From: Streptomyces sp. Z26
GTDB taxonomy: Bacteria; Actinomycetota; Actinomycetes; Streptomycetales; Streptomycetaceae
Assembly: GCF_003665095.1 (NCBI RefSeq)
Contig: NZ_RCHV01000002.1
Location: 5,336,501-5,400,500, forward strand
DNA length: 64,000 bases
Reading direction: 5' to 3'
Shown here: positions 32,601 to 40,378 of the stretch, piece by piece
Layout of the letters: the number at the start of each line of letters is the position of its first letter
Position numbering within the stretch: position 1 is the first letter of the stretch
The notes under the pieces: model-generated
The model's input: the letters and a program-made list of their open reading frames with translations, nothing else
What the model was told of the DNA's origin: nothing
The model's database searches: none
Made by a program: the position numbers and the translations under genes

Positions 32601-32835
32601 CCTGCACCGGCTGGCCGTTGGCCCGGTGGTGGATACGGGCCCGCAGGTTGGGGTGGCGTTCCCACACGTGCCGTACGGCGTCGTGCAGGCGCTCGTCGTC
32701 CAGCGGGCCGCGCAGCGGGACGGTGTACTGCGCGACGTACAGGTCGCGCCGTTCCCGTTCGGCGAGGGCGTGGAAGAGCAGGCCCTCCTGGAGCGCGGTG
32801 AGGGGGAGGACGTCGGTGATGGCTGGGGCGGACAT
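29686..32835 (-). CDS. NRPS, C-A-T module
   Basis: Elongation module of 1049 residues. Condensation domain 1-430 with PLTALQEGLLFHAL and the active site HHCVLDG (133-139); adenylation domain about 450-955; carrier domain about 975-1040 with FFQLGGHSLLAL for phosphopantetheine. The A domain has unusual core motifs: FTSGSQGRPKG instead of TSGSTGxPKG, and NAYSPLE instead of NxYGPTE, although the Glu is kept. My reading of its specificity code is D-A-F-H-L-G-A-M-V-K, loosely like aliphatic codes but not matching one I know. No epimerase or thioesterase. The start has GGAGGG 8 bases upstream. Confidence 0.93.
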   Translation of the reverse strand: MSAPAITDVLPLTALQEGLLFHALAERERRDLYVAQYTVPLRGPLDDERLHDAVRHVWERHPNLRARIHHRANGQPVQVIPHATEPPWAVTGPGDAALHAARTGGIDVERGALIRFDLVHDGGDRHRFAVTAHHCVLDGWSASVLLREVFTRYAGGELPPPVPYRRFLTWTAAQDRAAATAAWRTELADAPPTLLGGGPSDATSRIGVVTGTLPVDATAALRATARDLGVTLNTALQAAWALVLAQRTGHDDVSFGSVLSGRPAEVDGVHEMVGMLVNTVPVRVRTGASATMADLLADVHGRRLAMLAHDHLGLGDATRAAGLDGDLFDTTVTVDNFASHPAPDDWPGQPVIGEAACEETAHYPVTVVAAPGERLAVRVHHDTGRVGAPLARALLDQLLRVLDVTARAPRTPLADVQPCAPAERERLLAAGAGERPAPPVSPCVHEVFAARAARNPDATALVFEGARTSYAELDAAANRLAHQLLASGTGRGDWVGIRLERGPRLVVALLGVLKTGAGYVLLDPAFPAARTAECVGLTDCRTVVTDASLPDLPPYTGGPAPRVVCLDGLAAEIARRPATDPGAESDGEDPVCVMFTSGSQGRPKGVAAPHRAVVGSLLGQEYARVTERDVVLQCSPMSWDAFAFELLAPLFAGAVCVLQPGPVPEPSHIARLMAEHGVTVAHFSASLLNFLADEHPALFERTRLLLTGGEIASAGHLTALLARNPELRLVNAYSPLECMMVTVWRQVTPEDCAAGAVPLGGPVADKRLYILDEKLRLVPPGVVGELYLGGVGLAHGYLGPARLTVERFVADPYAAPGDRMYRTGDLARWTADGVVDFVGRSDDQLKLRGFRIEPAEVESALAGHPLVSAARVVVRTEGPGDRRLVAYVVPGEDVTGASGGNDTGGGHDARTLPEELRRHAESVLPEHLRPAAYVPVERFPFTRNGKLDRDRLPRPEYAGGARGDGAQADGAPRDAREERLCALFASVLGCERVGVHDGFFQLGGHSLLALRLLARIRAEFGAEIRLRTLLRHPSVAELSPRLPEPVPAD

Positions 32836-32905
32836 GGGCGTCCCTCCACGGGGTGTTCGGCTGGTGCGTGGTCGGCGGGGCCGGGCGGGGTGGCGCGGCG
32901 AGCGG

Positions 32906-34759
32906 TCACGGACCGCGCAGCTGCGCGGCGAGCGCGTCGTACTCGTGCGGGTCGAGGTCGGGCAGCAGCTCCGGCTCCGGCCGCTCCTCCGGGGCGGCCC
33001 GGTGCCGGGGCGTGGCGGAGGGGGCGGCGGCCGACCCCTCCCGTTCGGCCCGTTCGGCCAGTTCGGCCAGCGAGGCCGCGCCGATGACGTCCGCGACGGT
33101 CACGGTGACGCCCCGCTGCCGGAGCCGGGTGACCAGCCGCATCGCCGAGACGCTGTCGCCGCCGAGGCCCACGAACGAGTGCCGGGGGACCGCGTCGCCG
33201 GGAGGGAGCAGCAGTACGTCGTCCACCAGGGAGCACAGGGCGGCCGCGGCACCCGTCGGGTGCCCGGGGGGCGTCGGCGCGGCGCCGACCCGGCCGGGCG
33301 CGGGCGGCGCGGGCAGGGCCTGGCGGTCCAGCTTGCCGTTGCCGGTGAGCGGCACCCGGTCCAGCACCGCCCAGGCGGCGGGCACCATGTGCGCGGGCAG
33401 CGTCCCGGTGAGGAACGCGGCCAGCTCGTCCCACGACGGCAGCGGCCCGCCCCCGGCGGCCGGCACGACGTGCCCGGCCAGCCACGGGTCGCGGCCGGGG
33501 GGATCGGCGAGCACGACGGCGGCCTGCGCGACCGCCGGGTGGGTGCACAGCACCGACTCGATCTCGCCCAGTTCGATCCGCCGCCCGCGGAACTTCACCT
33601 GCCCGTCCACCCGCCCGAGGAACTCCACGGCGCCGTCCGTACGGCGCCGGGCGAGGTCCCCGGTCCGGTAGAGGCGACTGCCCGGCGGGCCCAGCGGGTT
33701 GGCCACGAAGCGTTCCGCGGTGAGGCCGGGGCGGGCGAGGTAGCCCTCCGCGAGCTGCGTGCCGGAGAGGTACAGCTCCCCGACCTCCCCGACCGGCGGC
33801 TCCCGCAGCTCCGCGTCGAGCACGTGCGCCCCGGTGCCGTCCACCGGGCGCCCGATCGGTACGGTCTCCGGGTCCCGGCCGGGCAGGCAGTGCCAGGCGG
33901 TGGCGGCCACGGTGGCCTCGGTGGGCCCGTACAGGTTGTGCAGCTCCGCGTCGAGCAGCCGCAGGCACCGGTCCCGCACCGACACCGGCAGCGCCTCGCC
34001 GATGCACACGACGCGCCGCAGCGTACGGCAGCGGGCCGCCACGTCCGCGTCGAGGAACAGGTGCAGCATCGAGGGCACGAACTGCGCCGTCGTCACCGCG
34101 TGCCGTTCCACGACGTCCGCGAGGCGGTGCGGCTCGCGTTCCAGGCCCGGCGCCGACACGACGACCGCCGCGCCGGAGAGCAGCGGCCAGAGCCACTCGT
34201 ACACGGACACGTCGAAGCCGATCGGCGTCTTCATCAGCACCCGGTCGTCCGCGGCGAGCGGGAAGGCCCGCCCCATCCACCCCAGGTGCCCGGCGATCGC
34301 CTCCTGCCGGACGACCACGCCCTTCGGGCGGCCGGTGGAGCCGGAGGTGTAGATGACGTACGCGGTGTCGCCCGGCCCCGCCCCGCAGCCCGGGTCCGCG
34401 GCGGCGGCGCGGACGTCGCCCGGCGGGCCGGGCGCCGGGAGGGCGTCCAGGACCAGCCGGGGGGCGGCCTCGTCGAGGATCGTCCCGGCCCGCCGCGGCG
34501 GGGTGCCCGCGTCGAGCGGGAGGTACGCGGCGCCCGCGGTCAGCACCCCCAGCAGCGCCGTCACCAGGTCCGGCGAGCGGTCCACGCGGACCGCGACCAG
34601 GCTGCCGGGGCCGACACCCGCGCGGCGCAGCGCCCCCGCGACCCCGCACACCCGGGCGTGCAGGGTGGCGTAGTCGACGGTCCCCGCGTCCGACACCAGC
34701 GCGACGGCCCGCGGCGTACGGGCGACCTGGTCGGCGAAGAGGCGGGCCGGGGTGCTCAC
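32906..34759 (-). CDS. NRPS, A-T loading module
   Basis: 617-residue initiating protein with no condensation domain: adenylation about 1-480 (VIYTSGSTGRPKG, YGPTEATVAA, LYRTGDLARRRTDG) and carrier about 510-580 (FVGLGGDSVSAM), then a short acidic tail. It should activate the first residue of the peptide. Specificity code as I read it: D-V-Y-Q-V-I-L-V-A-K, with an unusual isoleucine at the usually small 301 position; no known substrate fits. The GTG start overlaps the mbtH stop (GTGA), so translation is coupled to its chaperone. The downstream C-A-T gene starts 70 bp later. Confidence 0.92.
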   Translation of the reverse strand: MSTPARLFADQVARTPRAVALVSDAGTVDYATLHARVCGVAGALRRAGVGPGSLVAVRVDRSPDLVTALLGVLTAGAAYLPLDAGTPPRRAGTILDEAAPRLVLDALPAPGPPGDVRAAAADPGCGAGPGDTAYVIYTSGSTGRPKGVVVRQEAIAGHLGWMGRAFPLAADDRVLMKTPIGFDVSVYEWLWPLLSGAAVVVSAPGLEREPHRLADVVERHAVTTAQFVPSMLHLFLDADVAARCRTLRRVVCIGEALPVSVRDRCLRLLDAELHNLYGPTEATVAATAWHCLPGRDPETVPIGRPVDGTGAHVLDAELREPPVGEVGELYLSGTQLAEGYLARPGLTAERFVANPLGPPGSRLYRTGDLARRRTDGAVEFLGRVDGQVKFRGRRIELGEIESVLCTHPAVAQAAVVLADPPGRDPWLAGHVVPAAGGGPLPSWDELAAFLTGTLPAHMVPAAWAVLDRVPLTGNGKLDRQALPAPPAPGRVGAAPTPPGHPTGAAAALCSLVDDVLLLPPGDAVPRHSFVGLGGDSVSAMRLVTRLRQRGVTVTVADVIGAASLAELAERAEREGSAAAPSATPRHRAAPEERPEPELLPDLDPHEYDALAAQLRGP

Positions 34760-34980
34760 ACCGACCGTCCCGGGCCGTCCGGCGCGGGCTCGCCCGCGCG
34801 GGGCAGCACCACCGTGAAGTGGCGGTCGACGTACGCCAGGCAGGCCGCCCGGTCGGTCTCGCCGAGCGCCACCCGCCAACCGGCGGGGACCGCGAGCGCG
34901 GCCGGCCACAGCGAGTACCTGTCCTCGTGGTTGACGAGCACCAGGTAGCGGGCGGACTCATCCTCGAACGGATTCGCCAC
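34756..34980 (-). CDS. MbtH-like protein
   Basis: 74-residue MbtH-family chaperone that binds NRPS adenylation domains and is needed for their folding or activity. Family landmarks are present: NPFEDE, YLVLVNHEDRYSLWP and PAGWRVALGE; the usual final W-x-D-x-RP segment is replaced by YVDRHFTVVLPRAG, as in several divergent members. It overlaps the FMN-enzyme gene by 23 bp and the loading NRPS gene by 4 bp, so it is embedded in the minus-strand operon. Confidence 0.94.
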   Translation of the reverse strand: MANPFEDESARYLVLVNHEDRYSLWPAALAVPAGWRVALGETDRAACLAYVDRHFTVVLPRAGEPAPDGPGRSV

Positions 34981-36238
34981 GGGTCACCTCTTCCTTCCGC
35001 ACCGTCGGCAGCGGGCCGACGTCGTCCCGGTCCAACGTGTCGGTGTCGTACTTGCCGAGGGCGCTGACGAGCATCGCCAGCTCCAGCTCCAGGCAGGCGG
35101 CCAGCCTGACCAGCCCCTCCCCGGGGTCCTCGTCGACCGCGAGCAGCGCGGCGCGGCCCAGCCCCACCGCGCGGGCGCCGAGCGCCAGGCACTTCGCCGC
35201 GCGGGCTCCCTCCCAGATCCGGCCGCTCGCCAGCAGGCACCCGTCGCCGCCCCCGGCGGCCAACAGGCAGTCCAGCAGCGGCAGTCCGACGTGGTCGAGG
35301 AAGCCGCCCGGGGCCCAGCCCGTGCCCCCCTCGGCGCCGTCGACGGTGACGCTGTCCGCCCCGGCGGCCCAGGCCACGCGGGCGGCGGCGCCCACGTCCC
35401 GGCCGGGGTGCAGCTTCACCCACACGCGGGCGCGCGGGTAGTTGTTGCGCATCAGGTTGATCTGCTGGCGGAGGATCTCCTCCGTGTACGTGCCGGGGCT
35501 GGACGCCCGCAGCAGCCGACCGTCGGGCATCCGCCGCAGCGCGTACTGCTCGGCCACGGTCGCCGCCGTTCCCGGCTCCAGCAGCGTCATGCCGCCCAGC
35601 CCCGGTTTGGCGCCCTGCCCGGTCTTCAGCTCGAACGCCAGTCGGCCCGTGGTGAGGAAGGGCTGCGCGGAGGGGTCGCTGTAGACCAGGTTCCACACCT
35701 CGGCGTCGGCGTCCTCGGTGCTCTGCTGCACGACGACGCCGCCGTACGTGTCCCCGTCCGCGCCCTCGCCGTACGCCTCCATGCGGGCCAGCAGCGCGCG
35801 GGAGGGCCGTCCGCCGAGGCGCCCGTAGCCGAGGACCGGCACGACGTTCTCGCCCAGGACGAGCGGGATGCCGAGGCGGCCCGCCTGGCGGCTCAGCGCG
35901 GTGCCCAGGTCACCGCTGGCGGCGGCCGTCGAGCCGAACGCGGAGACGTACACCGGCAGCCGCGACGCGAACCCGCCGATGGCGGTGTCCGTCCGCACGT
36001 CGGCGGGCATCGGCTCCCGGCCCAGGTCGATCAGCTTCTCCAGCCGCTGCTCCATGAACACCGGCGGAAGCAGCCGCAGCCGCTCCAGGGGGTCCTCCCG
36101 GGCGCCCGCGGACCACCCGCTGCCGTAGAGGGTGCTCCCGTAGTCGCCCGGGGGCGGAAAGGCGGCCTCGATCCCCGTGCGTGCGCGGTGGCGCACCGCC
36201 TCCTCGGGGAATCCGGGCGCGCGCAGCGAGCCGTTCAT
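34958..36238 (-). CDS. FMN-dependent glutamate-synthase-like enzyme
   Basis: 426-residue TIM-barrel flavoprotein related to the FMN domain of glutamate synthase (GltB). Signs: ELKTGQGAKPGLGGM, WVKLHPGRDVGAAARVAWA, ADSVTVDGAEGGTGWAPGGF and the phosphate-binding GARAVGLGRAALLA. The cysteine cluster that holds the [3Fe-4S] centre in true glutamate synthase is absent, and there is no glutaminase domain, so it cannot make glutamate alone. It is first gene of the minus-strand operon (GGAGG ribosome site 6 bases before the ATG). A flavin-dependent oxidation of a precursor or peptide is likely, but the reaction is unknown. Confidence 0.85.
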   Translation of the reverse strand: MNGSLRAPGFPEEAVRHRARTGIEAAFPPPGDYGSTLYGSGWSAGAREDPLERLRLLPPVFMEQRLEKLIDLGREPMPADVRTDTAIGGFASRLPVYVSAFGSTAAASGDLGTALSRQAGRLGIPLVLGENVVPVLGYGRLGGRPSRALLARMEAYGEGADGDTYGGVVVQQSTEDADAEVWNLVYSDPSAQPFLTTGRLAFELKTGQGAKPGLGGMTLLEPGTAATVAEQYALRRMPDGRLLRASSPGTYTEEILRQQINLMRNNYPRARVWVKLHPGRDVGAAARVAWAAGADSVTVDGAEGGTGWAPGGFLDHVGLPLLDCLLAAGGGDGCLLASGRIWEGARAAKCLALGARAVGLGRAALLAVDEDPGEGLVRLAACLELELAMLVSALGKYDTDTLDRDDVGPLPTVRKEEVTRGESVRG

Positions 36239-36480
36239 ACGGCCTCCGGCCTAGTGGAAAGGTGTGAGATCCCGGTGCACTTCGTTCGCCACCAAACTAG
36301 CCAACCCGCTGGGAATTCCCGGAAGTTCCGGCCGGAACATTCACCGGAATCTTGCCGCTCCGCTTTCCGGGACGCACCGGATTACGCCCGGGGTGGAGAC
36401 ATTTGAACGGGCGAATGATTGACCCGTAAGCAGCCCCGTGGCTCGATGAGAGGATCCCGAAAGCCGCCGAAGGGACCACC
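36239..36480. promoter_or_regulatory. Divergent promoter region of the NRPS cluster
   Basis: 242 bp between the FMN-enzyme operon (leftward) and the isopropylmalate-synthase-like gene (rightward). It contains the perfect palindromes GGGAATTCCC (36311-36320) and GTTCCGGCCGGAAC (36325-36338), close together near the middle and well placed to bind a regulator of both operons. No clear -10/-35 pair. Confidence 0.55.
36325..36338. promoter_or_regulatory. 14-bp perfect palindrome, candidate operator
   Basis: GTTCCGGCCGGAAC, 87 bp before the FMN-enzyme start and 143 bp before the synthase start, adjacent to a second palindrome 36311-36320. It is a possible site for the atypical response regulator. 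Confidence 0.5.
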
Positions 36481-37647
36481 ATGGAAAAGCGTAGGGTTTC
36501 AATTTTCGACACGACGCTCCGGGACGGTGAACAGGCGCCGCGCAATACGATGACGCCGCACCAGAAACTCGATCTCGCGCTGCGGATCGAGGCGCTGGGC
36601 GTCGACGTCGTCGAGACCGGCTTCCCCGCCTCCTCCGCCCTGGACGCGGAGGCCACCCGCCTCATCTCGCGCAACCTCACCCGGGCCCGCTTCACGACCT
36701 TCTGCCGCGCGCTGCGCTCGGACATCGACTGCGCCGTCGCCGCCGGCGGCACCCGGAACCACGAGGTCCAGATCCTGGCCACCTCCAGCGAGCTGCACCT
36801 CGACCGCAAGCGGAACATCAGCCGCAAGGAGGCCGTCCACGAGATCCAGGACACGGTGGGGTACGCCCGACGGCTCGGCGTCCCGTACATATCCGTCGGC
36901 CTGGAGGACGCCTCGCGCGGCTCCGACTCGCTGCTGCGCGCGCAGGTGGAGGCCGGTACGGACGCCGGCGCGAACACCGTCGTGGTCGCGGACACCTCGG
37001 GCTGCATGACCTCCGAGGAGTACGGGGAGCTGATCGGCAAGATCCGCTCCTGGGCGCCGCCGGGGGTGTCCGTCTTCACCCACTGCCACGAGGACTTCGG
37101 GCTGTCCACCGCCAACACCCTCGCCGGGTTGCGCGCGGGCGCCGACGGGATGCAGACGACCCTCGGCGGGATCGGGGAACGCGCGGGGAACGCGGCCATG
37201 GAGGAGCTGGTGGCGCTGCTCGCGTACAAGAGCGACACGCTGGGCCTCTACACCGACATCGACACCGCCGCCATGTACACCGCGTACACCGCGCTCCGTG
37301 ACGTCATCAAGCTCGAACAGCCCCGCAACAAGGCGATCTTCGGCGCCTACGCCTTCGGCAGCGCGGCCGGCATCCACCAGGCGGGCCTGCTGCGGGACCC
37401 CGCCACGTACGAGTTCGTGGAACCGTCCCGCTTCGGCCGCGAGCGGTCCATCCTCATCGCCCGCCACTCGGGCCGGTCCGTGCTGCGCCACCTGCTGGCG
37501 GAGATGCGCGTCGAGGTCGGGGAGGAGGAGCTGGAGGCGCTGTACCGGCGGCACATCACCGAACGCAGCGGCGGCGACTGCGAGGACATCTCCGTCCTGC
37601 GCGGCAGACTCGCCGAGGAGATGCTCGCGCTCAAGGCCACCGGCTGA
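36481..37647 (+). CDS. 2-Isopropylmalate/homocitrate-synthase-like enzyme
   Basis: DRE-TIM metallolyase of 388 residues that condenses acetyl-CoA with an alpha-keto acid. It begins with the family signature FDTTLRDGEQ (9-18) and carries the metal-binding HCHEDFGL (H201, H203) and a GGIGERAGNAAMEEL loop. It lacks the C-terminal LeuA leucine-binding domain, so it should escape leucine feedback, and its length is that of homocitrate or alkylmalate synthases. With LeuC, LeuD and an aminotransferase nearby it should start one-carbon extension of a keto acid. The acceptor cannot be read from sequence. It ends at a very strong terminator. Confidence 0.88.
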   Translation: MEKRRVSIFDTTLRDGEQAPRNTMTPHQKLDLALRIEALGVDVVETGFPASSALDAEATRLISRNLTRARFTTFCRALRSDIDCAVAAGGTRNHEVQILATSSELHLDRKRNISRKEAVHEIQDTVGYARRLGVPYISVGLEDASRGSDSLLRAQVEAGTDAGANTVVVADTSGCMTSEEYGELIGKIRSWAPPGVSVFTHCHEDFGLSTANTLAGLRAGADGMQTTLGGIGERAGNAAMEELVALLAYKSDTLGLYTDIDTAAMYTAYTALRDVIKLEQPRNKAIFGAYAFGSAAGIHQAGLLRDPATYEFVEPSRFGRERSILIARHSGRSVLRHLLAEMRVEVGEEELEALYRRHITERSGGDCEDISVLRGRLAEEMLALKATG

Positions 37648-37681
37648 GCCCGCACCGCGACGCCCGCCCGCGGCCCGTACC

Positions 37682-37737
37682 GCGGGCGCACGGACCGGCC
37701 GGGGGGCCCGTACCCCCCGGCCGGTCCGTGCGCCCGC
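37682..37737. terminator. Very long perfect hairpin terminator
   Basis: 25-bp perfect inverted repeat with a 6-base loop (37707-37712), core arm GGACCGGCCGGGGGG, between the convergent synthase and oxygenase genes; should work in both directions. Confidence 0.88.
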
Positions 37738-37743
37738 CGGACG

Positions 37744-38739
37744 TCAGTCCGCGATGCGTCCCGGTACGCCGTCCTGCCAGCGGTCGGCGTACGCGTCCGC
37801 CGCCGCCCGGTCGCGGAACGCGTACGTCTTCAGCAGCCACCGGGTGGCCGCGAGGTCCGGGTCGAGGATCTCTATCCGGTCGCGGCTGTGCAGCCCGTCC
37901 TGGTTGGCGAAGAGCAGCAGGTCGCCGTCCCGCATCCGGTGCCGCTGCTTCTCGGCGACGACGAGGGCGTTCTTGAGGGCCAGCAGCGCGTCCTTGGCCT
38001 CGCCGGGGGCCTCGGGCAGCACCGTCGTGGTCGTCTCCAGGTACCGGATGCTGTGCTCCCGCTCCAGGATCGGATGGGCGCCCGAGCTGCGCTGGCTCTG
38101 GTTGGTGGCCTGCGAGAACACGTCGAAGGACGTGGTGAACCACGGCTGCCGCAGGACCTCCTGGTCCCGCGCGTCGAGGTGCCGCAGCAGCTCGCGGCAG
38201 CTGACGAAGGTGGTGTAGATGACCTCGTCCGCCGGGCAGCGCATGCCCAGCAGCGAGATGTGGTCGGCGCGGGCCCAGTGCGCGGTGCGGTCGTTGTGGA
38301 ACGGCAGCTCGCTGTCGCTGAAGCCGGTCTTCATCCCGCTGTACTTGTTGATGGCGATGACGTCGGTGAAGAAGTCGCCGTTGTTCCGGCTCCCGTAGGC
38401 CATCAGCGGGGTGCCGGTGAGCCGCGCCACGAGCGCCAGCAGCGCCTCGCCGACGAACGTCCGCTTCTTGCGGTACTTGTCCGCGATCGGGTCGTCCAGG
38501 TCGAGGTCCGGAACCACCGGGTCGATCGGGCAGTTCCGTACGACGTGCGCCTCGCTCCGGCCCGCCTCCCGGTCCTCGCGGATACGCGCGCAGACCTCCG
38601 TCAGGAATTCCGGTGCCGTGGTCCCGGCAACGGCCGCGACGAATTCCTCGTGGGCCTCGTACGGATTGCCCGGGACGCTCTGGAGTACGGCGAGCAGCTC
38701 GTCGTGCTGGGCCGGGGTCAGTTCATGAATGGGTTTCAT
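37744..38739 (-). CDS. Clavaminate-synthase-like Fe(II)/2-oxoglutarate oxygenase
   Basis: 331-residue member of the clavaminate synthase/asparagine oxygenase/arginine hydroxylase group, which hydroxylates or desaturates amino acids using 2-oxoglutarate and oxygen. The iron triad is visible: HND (H148, D150) and the distal H284 in DGLHSRDR. GSRNNGDFFTDV and DGDLLLFANQDG are typical framework segments. The ATG at 38739 gives the normal N-terminus; an in-frame ATG at 38775 would add 12 residues. It is transcribed away from leuC. A beta-hydroxylation of a free or carrier-bound amino acid for the peptide is the likely role; the exact substrate is unknown. Confidence 0.87.
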   Translation of the reverse strand: MKPIHELTPAQHDELLAVLQSVPGNPYEAHEEFVAAVAGTTAPEFLTEVCARIREDREAGRSEAHVVRNCPIDPVVPDLDLDDPIADKYRKKRTFVGEALLALVARLTGTPLMAYGSRNNGDFFTDVIAINKYSGMKTGFSDSELPFHNDRTAHWARADHISLLGMRCPADEVIYTTFVSCRELLRHLDARDQEVLRQPWFTTSFDVFSQATNQSQRSSGAHPILEREHSIRYLETTTTVLPEAPGEAKDALLALKNALVVAEKQRHRMRDGDLLLFANQDGLHSRDRIEILDPDLAATRWLLKTYAFRDRAAADAYADRWQDGVPGRIAD

Positions 38740-38900
38740 CCCCCCATGGTCCGCCGGGCGCCCCTCCCGATTCATCGGTCACCCGGCGGACCGGTCTCCA
38801 CCCGGGGACGAGTGAATTCATTACCGTTCCCGATTCCCGGCCCCCGGCGCGGGTGTTTCGATGACCCGACCAAGCGACCACCGACGCGGAGGTATCCGCT

Positions 38901-40280
38901 GTGGCACAGGAGACACTGGCTCAGAAGGTGTGGCGGCGGCACGTCGTCGGCCGCACCCGTGCCGGGAACGATCTGCTCTACATAGATCTGCACCTGCTGC
39001 ACGAGGTGAACACTCCGCAGGCGTTCGCGGGTCTGCGCGCCGCGGGCCGTACGGTGCGGCGCCCCGACCTGACGGTGGGCACCGAGGACCACACGACGCC
39101 CACCGTGGCGGTGGACCGGCGCGACCCCGACGCCGCCCGGCGCTTCCAGCGCCGCCTGATGGCCCGCAACTGTGCCGAGTTCCGCATCCCCCTGCACCGG
39201 CTGGGCAGCGCGTCGCAGGGCATCGTGCACGTCATCGGCCCCGAGATGGGACTGGTCCGGCCCGGTACGACCGCCGTGTGCTGCGACTCCCACACCACCA
39301 CCCTCGGCGCGTTCGGCGCGCTCGCCCTCGGTATCGGCACCAGCCAGGTGGAGCACGTCCTGGCGACCCAGACGCTGGTGCTGAAGCGCCCCCTGGACAT
39401 GTCCGTCGAGGTGACCGGCACGCTGTCGGCGGGCGTCACCGCCAAGGACCTGGCCCTCGCCGTGATCGCGCGCGCCGGTACGGCGGGCGCCCAGGGGCAC
39501 GTGGTCGAGTTCGGCGGCGAGGCGGTGCGGGCCCTGTCCATGGAGGGCCGCATGACGCTGTGCAACATGGCCGTCGAGATGGCCGCGCGCGCCGGTCTCG
39601 TCGCCCCCGACCAGGTCACCGCGGACTACCTGCGCCGTGCGGCGCCCCGGGACGTCGGCCGGTACGACGCGCTCGCCGTGCACGGCGACCCCGGTGCCGC
39701 CTTCGACCGCGTGGTCCGGCTCGACGGGTCGGCCGTGCAGCCGCGGGTGTCCTGGGGCACGAACCCCGCGCAGAGCGTCCCGCTGGACGGCCGGGTCCCG
39801 GACCCGGGCGAACTGCCGTCCGCCGCCGAGGAGTCGGCCGCCCGGCGCGCGCTGGAGTACATGGCCCTCACCCCCGGCACGGCCGTACGCGACATCGCCG
39901 TCGACACGGTGTTCATCGGCTCCTGCACCAACAGCCGACTGGAGGACCTGCGGGCCGCCGCGGCCGTCCTGGCGGGCCGCAGGGTACGGGTCGACACCGT
40001 CATCGTCCCCGGCTCGGCACGCGTACGGGCGCAGGCCGTGGCGGAGGGGCTCGACCGGGTCTTCGCCGAGGCGGGCGCCGACTTCCGCGCCGCGCCCGGC
40101 TGTTCGATGTGCGTCGGGCTCGGTGAGGACCGGCTGGGCGCCGGCACCCGCTCGGCCTCCACCACCAACCGCAACTTCGAGGGCCGCCAGGGCGCCGGGG
40201 CGCGCACCCACCTCGTCTCCCCGCCGGTGGCCGCCGCGACGGCGGTGCGCGGGCGCATCGCGGGCCCCGGCGACCTGTGA
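38901..40280 (+). CDS. 3-Isopropylmalate-dehydratase large subunit-like (LeuC)
   Basis: Aconitase-family isomerase subunit of 459 residues. The three [4Fe-4S] cysteines are in place: C342 in FIGSCTNSR, and C401/C404 in GCSMCVG. Near the start, EDHTTPTVA and later CCDSHTTTLGAFGALALGIG are typical LeuC. It should isomerise a 2-alkylmalate to a 3-alkylmalate with the LeuD-like partner. GTG start after GGAGG. It opens a plus-strand operon running through the SAM methyltransferase gene at 49069. Placement in an NRPS cluster implies a cluster-specific copy rather than the housekeeping leucine enzyme. Confidence 0.92.
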   Translation: MAQETLAQKVWRRHVVGRTRAGNDLLYIDLHLLHEVNTPQAFAGLRAAGRTVRRPDLTVGTEDHTTPTVAVDRRDPDAARRFQRRLMARNCAEFRIPLHRLGSASQGIVHVIGPEMGLVRPGTTAVCCDSHTTTLGAFGALALGIGTSQVEHVLATQTLVLKRPLDMSVEVTGTLSAGVTAKDLALAVIARAGTAGAQGHVVEFGGEAVRALSMEGRMTLCNMAVEMAARAGLVAPDQVTADYLRRAAPRDVGRYDALAVHGDPGAAFDRVVRLDGSAVQPRVSWGTNPAQSVPLDGRVPDPGELPSAAEESAARRALEYMALTPGTAVRDIAVDTVFIGSCTNSRLEDLRAAAAVLAGRRVRVDTVIVPGSARVRAQAVAEGLDRVFAEAGADFRAAPGCSMCVGLGEDRLGAGTRSASTTNRNFEGRQGAGARTHLVSPPVAAATAVRGRIAGPGDL

Positions 40281-40378
40281 CCGCGACGACCCCGCGGGAG
40301 GCCCCCGCGTACCACGGCGCCGGTCCCGGCCCGTACGACGAGCCCCGCCCCGTACGACGAGAGGACGAGGAAGAGGCC

